From contig NC_049904.1 in assembly GCF_001411555.2 (NCBI RefSeq), positions 29,525,370-29,589,369 of the forward strand: a stretch of 64,000 nucleotides of DNA, in the 5' to 3' direction. Origin of the DNA: Juglans regia (taxonomy: Eukaryota > Streptophyta > Magnoliopsida > Fagales > Juglandaceae). The position numbers and the translations under genes are program-made. Shown piece after piece: positions 62,201 to 64,000 of the stretch. Each line of letters starts with the position of its first letter. Within the stretch, counting starts at the first letter, position 1. The notes beneath the pieces are model-generated. The model worked only from the letters and a program-made list of their open reading frames with translations. It searched no databases and was not told the DNA's origin.

Positions 62201-62636
62201 GAGAAAAGAATCCACTTTATGTGGAGAGGAGCTAGAGGGAAAGCTTATTAGTAAGATACTTACCGAGCACCAAAGCGACTTGGGGGATTGTGCCAAGAAC
62301 TTGGAACAGGCTGCTAGCACCAAAGATTCCAGTTCCAAACAATTGGAAGAAAAGTTCAGAGCCACTGGAAACATACTGCCCTGCAAGGGACAGCAAGAAC
62401 TCGTATATAATGATCATGAAGAGCTGACCCCAAACCGATGTTGCGCAAGGCAAGAATCCATAGATGGGCTCGCATGTCACTGTTGTTGCTGTGACATCCA
62501 GTTCAAGGACTGCAGAATTCTGGCTTGTTTTGTCTATTCCATCAGATACAAGTTTGGATTTCTCTCTGAATGAATGGCTATTTCCTGAATGGCTTATTAC
62601 GAGAACTAAGAGAATGACAAGAGAGCCTCTTGACAT
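50248..62636 (-). CDS. NCL-type sodium/calcium exchanger with EF-hands, copy B (giant intron 1)
   Basis: Paralogue of the gene at 28501-32646. Exons on the minus strand: 62636-62264, 52783-52592, 52158-51977, 51798-51677, 51362-51095, 50944-50642 and 50490-50248, giving 560 aa with every frame open and the same phases. Exon 1 begins MSRGSLVILLVLVISHSG. Exchanger repeats GMGLLAGSTIMLLTLIW and NNMMGLVIFLALVYIRDL are kept. EF-hand 1 DKNRDNYISVTE-like region has VGE at its end; EF-hand 2 is DISRDHRMNETE, where copy A has DISGDDRINETE. The last exon is 2 residues shorter (TEVVS). Intron 1 spans 62263-52784 (about 9.5 kb against 1.3 kb in copy A) because of nested transposons. Whether exon 1 is still spliced to exon 2 cannot be seen from sequence; if not, this is a pseudogene of two halves. 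Confidence 0.8.
52259..52447. mobile_element. TTTGGAT-family MITE (189 bp) in copy B intron 2
   Basis: Copy A gives the empty site: TCACAGTTTAAGTGATTTTA (about 30450). In B, TAAG (52255-52258) is followed by ACCCCATTTGGATGGTGAAA, an AT-rich core, and CTCACTATCCAAACCGCATC, then TAAG again and TGATTTTA. So element ends and a TAAG duplication are defined by comparison. The ends are imperfect inverted repeats (TTTGGATGGTGA / TTTGGATAGTGA). Confidence 0.85.
53118..53861 (-). pseudogene. LINE 3 RNase H region, open 247 codons
   Basis: Contains LKLNLNGSSLGNPRPSGGGI, a run with NNEVELQAVIEGIKIRQQL, IECDSLVVVSLLVDRDG and HLCREGNKVVDALAMCGALE, the RNase H blocks of plant LINE polyproteins. It is the least damaged LINE part in the window, but the first catalytic Asp is replaced (LNLNGSS for LNxDGS). 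Confidence 0.85.
53874..55459 (-). pseudogene. LINE 3 reverse transcriptase, broken
   Basis: Pieces in order: KAELEIWVKREETRLAQQAK with WLLEGE (55459-55277), ALSSITADSSPGLDSFGSTF with FKGNELPRFYLSSFIVLIPK (55249-54830), a frame-broken middle, then the active-site block LYTDDVVVFAYA (54296) with DKSGNFFSKN. The YxDD box is intact here, unlike LINE 1, but stops separate the pieces. Confidence 0.85.
55651..56310 (-). pseudogene. LINE 3 apurinic-type endonuclease domain
   Basis: Reads VVWNIRSLETSKRRLRKLV, then WVVMGDFNIIRSDEERVGG, EDFNDCIDRCGLVDLRLEG and SWVKLDRVLEN, the endonuclease/exonuclease/phosphatase fold of LINEs with the GDFN catalytic box. The start is at the join with ORF1; the C-terminal LDRxL..SDHxP end is damaged (SNHSQ). 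Confidence 0.85.
56354..57345 (-). pseudogene. LINE 3 ORF1 C-terminal part with CCHC zinc knuckle
   Basis: DUF4283-like region (VVAGCQFQLFNWSVDF, RATRARLCVEVDRQDEP) followed by a knuckle with FYYNKCFQQGHTTVVC and a charged linker. First Cys of the knuckle changed (YYNKCFQQGH for YCxxCxxxGH). ORF1 here is cut at 57350 by the gypsy LTR. Confidence 0.8.
58881..58899 (+). other. Primer-binding site of the gypsy element
   Basis: TGGCGTCGTTGTCGGGGAC resembles TGGCGCCGTTGCCGGGGA, the primer-binding site used by many plant gypsy elements, with two C to T changes (both at CG or CC sites, as after methylation decay). Confidence 0.8.
59047..60267 (+). pseudogene. Gypsy (Athila-like) gag remnant
   Basis: Retrotrans_gag blocks in several frames: FRMIPLISHFHGMESENPYL, LKLFPFSLKDKAKTWLNAL, WQEMQVEVLKKCFPMHRTN, GEAFAYFDYLAKNTQSWD, then a knuckle-like CTICEDAFHATSECP and SAPYSNTYNAGWRNHPNFSW. 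Stops at about 59361, 59577 and 59987 and frame changes break it. Confidence 0.85.
60890..61042. repeat. Palindromic MITE-like element
   Basis: TACAAGTCCTAATAGATAA at 60897 is complementary to TTATCTATTTAGAACTTGTA near 61014-61033, with further complementary runs inward and an A/C run in the centre. Copy A intron 1 has a reduced version at about 30965-31020. Confidence 0.6.
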
Positions 62637-63504
62637 TGTCTCGAAGATACTTCTTTGCACATATGGTTAAAATGGCATGCCCAATATGTGTTTTAGCAGC
62701 AACTAATTGGCCAGTTTAAGGTTTTTAATGCTCAAAAGTCAACACCGCCATCCAAATTGCAATTAAGGGGTGCAGTCCTGTCCTGATTCCTGACCTTTCT
62801 TTATGTCTCTAATTGTTGTCTTAATTTTAAATAACTTCTGAAAACTAGGAAGTTGATATACTCAGATTGTAGATTATTACAAGCAATACGATCTAATGGT
62901 TAGTTATAGATAAAATATTGAGACCAGACACAAATGTTGAGTTGGACCGAGCTAACGGTCTTAATTGAGAAGATGAATCATGAAATATAAATAATTAAAT
63001 CTATCTCTTTTCATCAACTCAAATTTTTTAGATAAGTGATAATTTCACAAAATATCATAAAAAATATTTTGATTTCGAATTCTCACTGATTTATAAGACT
63101 CTATTCTATTCAATTAAATATAATATTACGTGTTAGATTTACTTATTGAGAGTGAATGTTAAGACAAAATTTAAATTATTAAATATATCTCTACTATTAG
63201 TTTAAAATTTTGAAATAAGTGAGTGATTTCATACGTAATTAGCCAGAGTGCTTGGACATTTGACTTTGGAAGCTTGAAGTTATCTTGTAATGGTATAAAA
63301 AAATGTGTTCTTCCTTGGGCTTTGATCTTCTGGAAAAAGAAAATGTATAAAAACAGGGGAACAAGGCCGCCCTATACGACCCAAAGGAATGCCTACGTAT
63401 CCGGACCGCGTTATCCATGGTCTTCAGTTACAAACAGCACACAACGAAAAGCCCGAAACATTTAAGGCCTACATCATTATCACCGAAAACCGCCGAGTAA
63501 GATG

Positions 63505-63775
63505 CAAAGCTTAGGGCAGATTTGGTAATTAAAATAAAATATAAAATTTTTATCTCATCTCATCTCATTATTATATATTTTTTAAATTTTTATATAAAAT
63601 ATAATAAATAATTCAACTTTTTTAAATTCTAATACACCTTTTTCAAATCTCAAAACAATAATAATATTAAAATATAATATTTTAAACTTCAAAACAAAAC
63701 ACAAAATTCTCTTCTCACCCTTCAATCCTGCTCTTAAATCCAGCTGACCAACTACAAATGGCTGCACAAAGTCGA
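63505..63775. mobile_element. AT-rich MITE present only in unit B
   Basis: Unit A reads AAGATGCAAAG directly into CCTTTGACATTCAC (36572-36596). Unit B has about 270 bases between AAGATGCAAAG and CTTTGACATTCAC, starting CTTAGGGCAGATTTGG and containing TCTCATCTCATCTCATTA, which places it in the TTTGGAT/GAGATG family. The right end (about 63700-63775) is not AT-rich and may be a second insertion. Confidence 0.7.
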
Positions 63776-64000
63776 AACTTTGACATTCACAATTCACGTC
63801 CGGCACATTTCCAAGTCAATGGAACCAAAGGTTTAAATTGGAACGTAAGAGCATTCTCATTTGGTTGAGACTTCATTTTTCCTAAATTTTAGGATTTATA
63901 TTTGAAAAAAATCTCAAATGTATGCTCTATGCGTCTCCCCATATATGGAAATTACTGTACATCCCCATTCCTCCCTTTCGATTTTTCATCCCGCTCAACG

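Larger units (their letters stand above)
47098..63850. repeat. Segmental duplication, unit B
   Basis: Second copy of the 27118-36660 block, expanded by later insertions: a retroposon at 49.15-50.05 kb, a MITE at 52.26-52.45 kb, a LINE plus gypsy nest at 53-60.85 kb and a MITE at 63.5-63.8 kb. The left edge begins about 30 bases after the tail of LINE 2. Confidence 0.85.

Noticed and set aside
52784..62263. Treating NCL copy B as two unrelated gene pieces
   Set aside because: Exon 1 and exon 2 have matching phases and intact borders identical to copy A, and the material between is clearly inserted transposons, so one gene with a long intron is the simpler reading.

Overview
Plant nuclear DNA. 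The genes have introns with GT..AG borders, the coding islands are separated by very AT-rich spacers, and the families are plant ones: a plastid Mg-chelatase subunit, an IQ67-domain protein, a CIN-type TCP factor and an NCL-type cation/Ca2+ exchanger. The host is a eudicot, probably a woody one. A short repeat family with ends like TTTGGAT..GAGATGAGAT suggests Fagales/Juglandaceae to me, but that is recall and not a search.

Left part (1-27 kb), mostly single-copy genes: a decayed Ty1/copia fragment (minus, 1.2-3.4 kb); CHLI, three exons, complete (plus, 4.49-6.31 kb); two tandem Nudix hydrolase genes with identical exon layout (minus, 7.03-8.13 and 10.75-12.70 kb); a Mutator-type MITE with 9-bp target duplication (15.27-15.66 kb); a CIN-class TCP gene whose conserved C-terminus and miR319-site region have fallen out of frame (plus, 15.90-17.24 kb); a five-exon IQD gene (minus, 22.88-26.42 kb).

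Right part (27-64 kb), a segmental duplication rebuilt by transposons. Unit A (about 27.1-36.7 kb) carries a seven-exon NCL gene (565 aa). Its start/promoter region was then amplified in tandem; two of the extra copies hold a hAT-like element, inserted at the NCL start codon, that carries a broken LSU (RESPONSE TO LOW SULFUR)-like gene. Unit B (about 47.1-63.9 kb) carries a second NCL gene, open in all seven exons (560 aa), but its first intron has grown to about 9.5 kb because a LINE inserted there and a gypsy-type element then inserted into the LINE. Between the units (36.7-47.1 kb) lie gene debris (a BAR/At2g33490-like fragment and a glutamate-receptor-like fragment) and two damaged LINEs.

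Comparing A with B gives natural empty and filled sites that define several MITEs exactly. One flanking non-coding block is almost identical between the units although the exons have diverged, which suggests later exchange. All exon borders are read by eye from splice consensus and protein family continuity.
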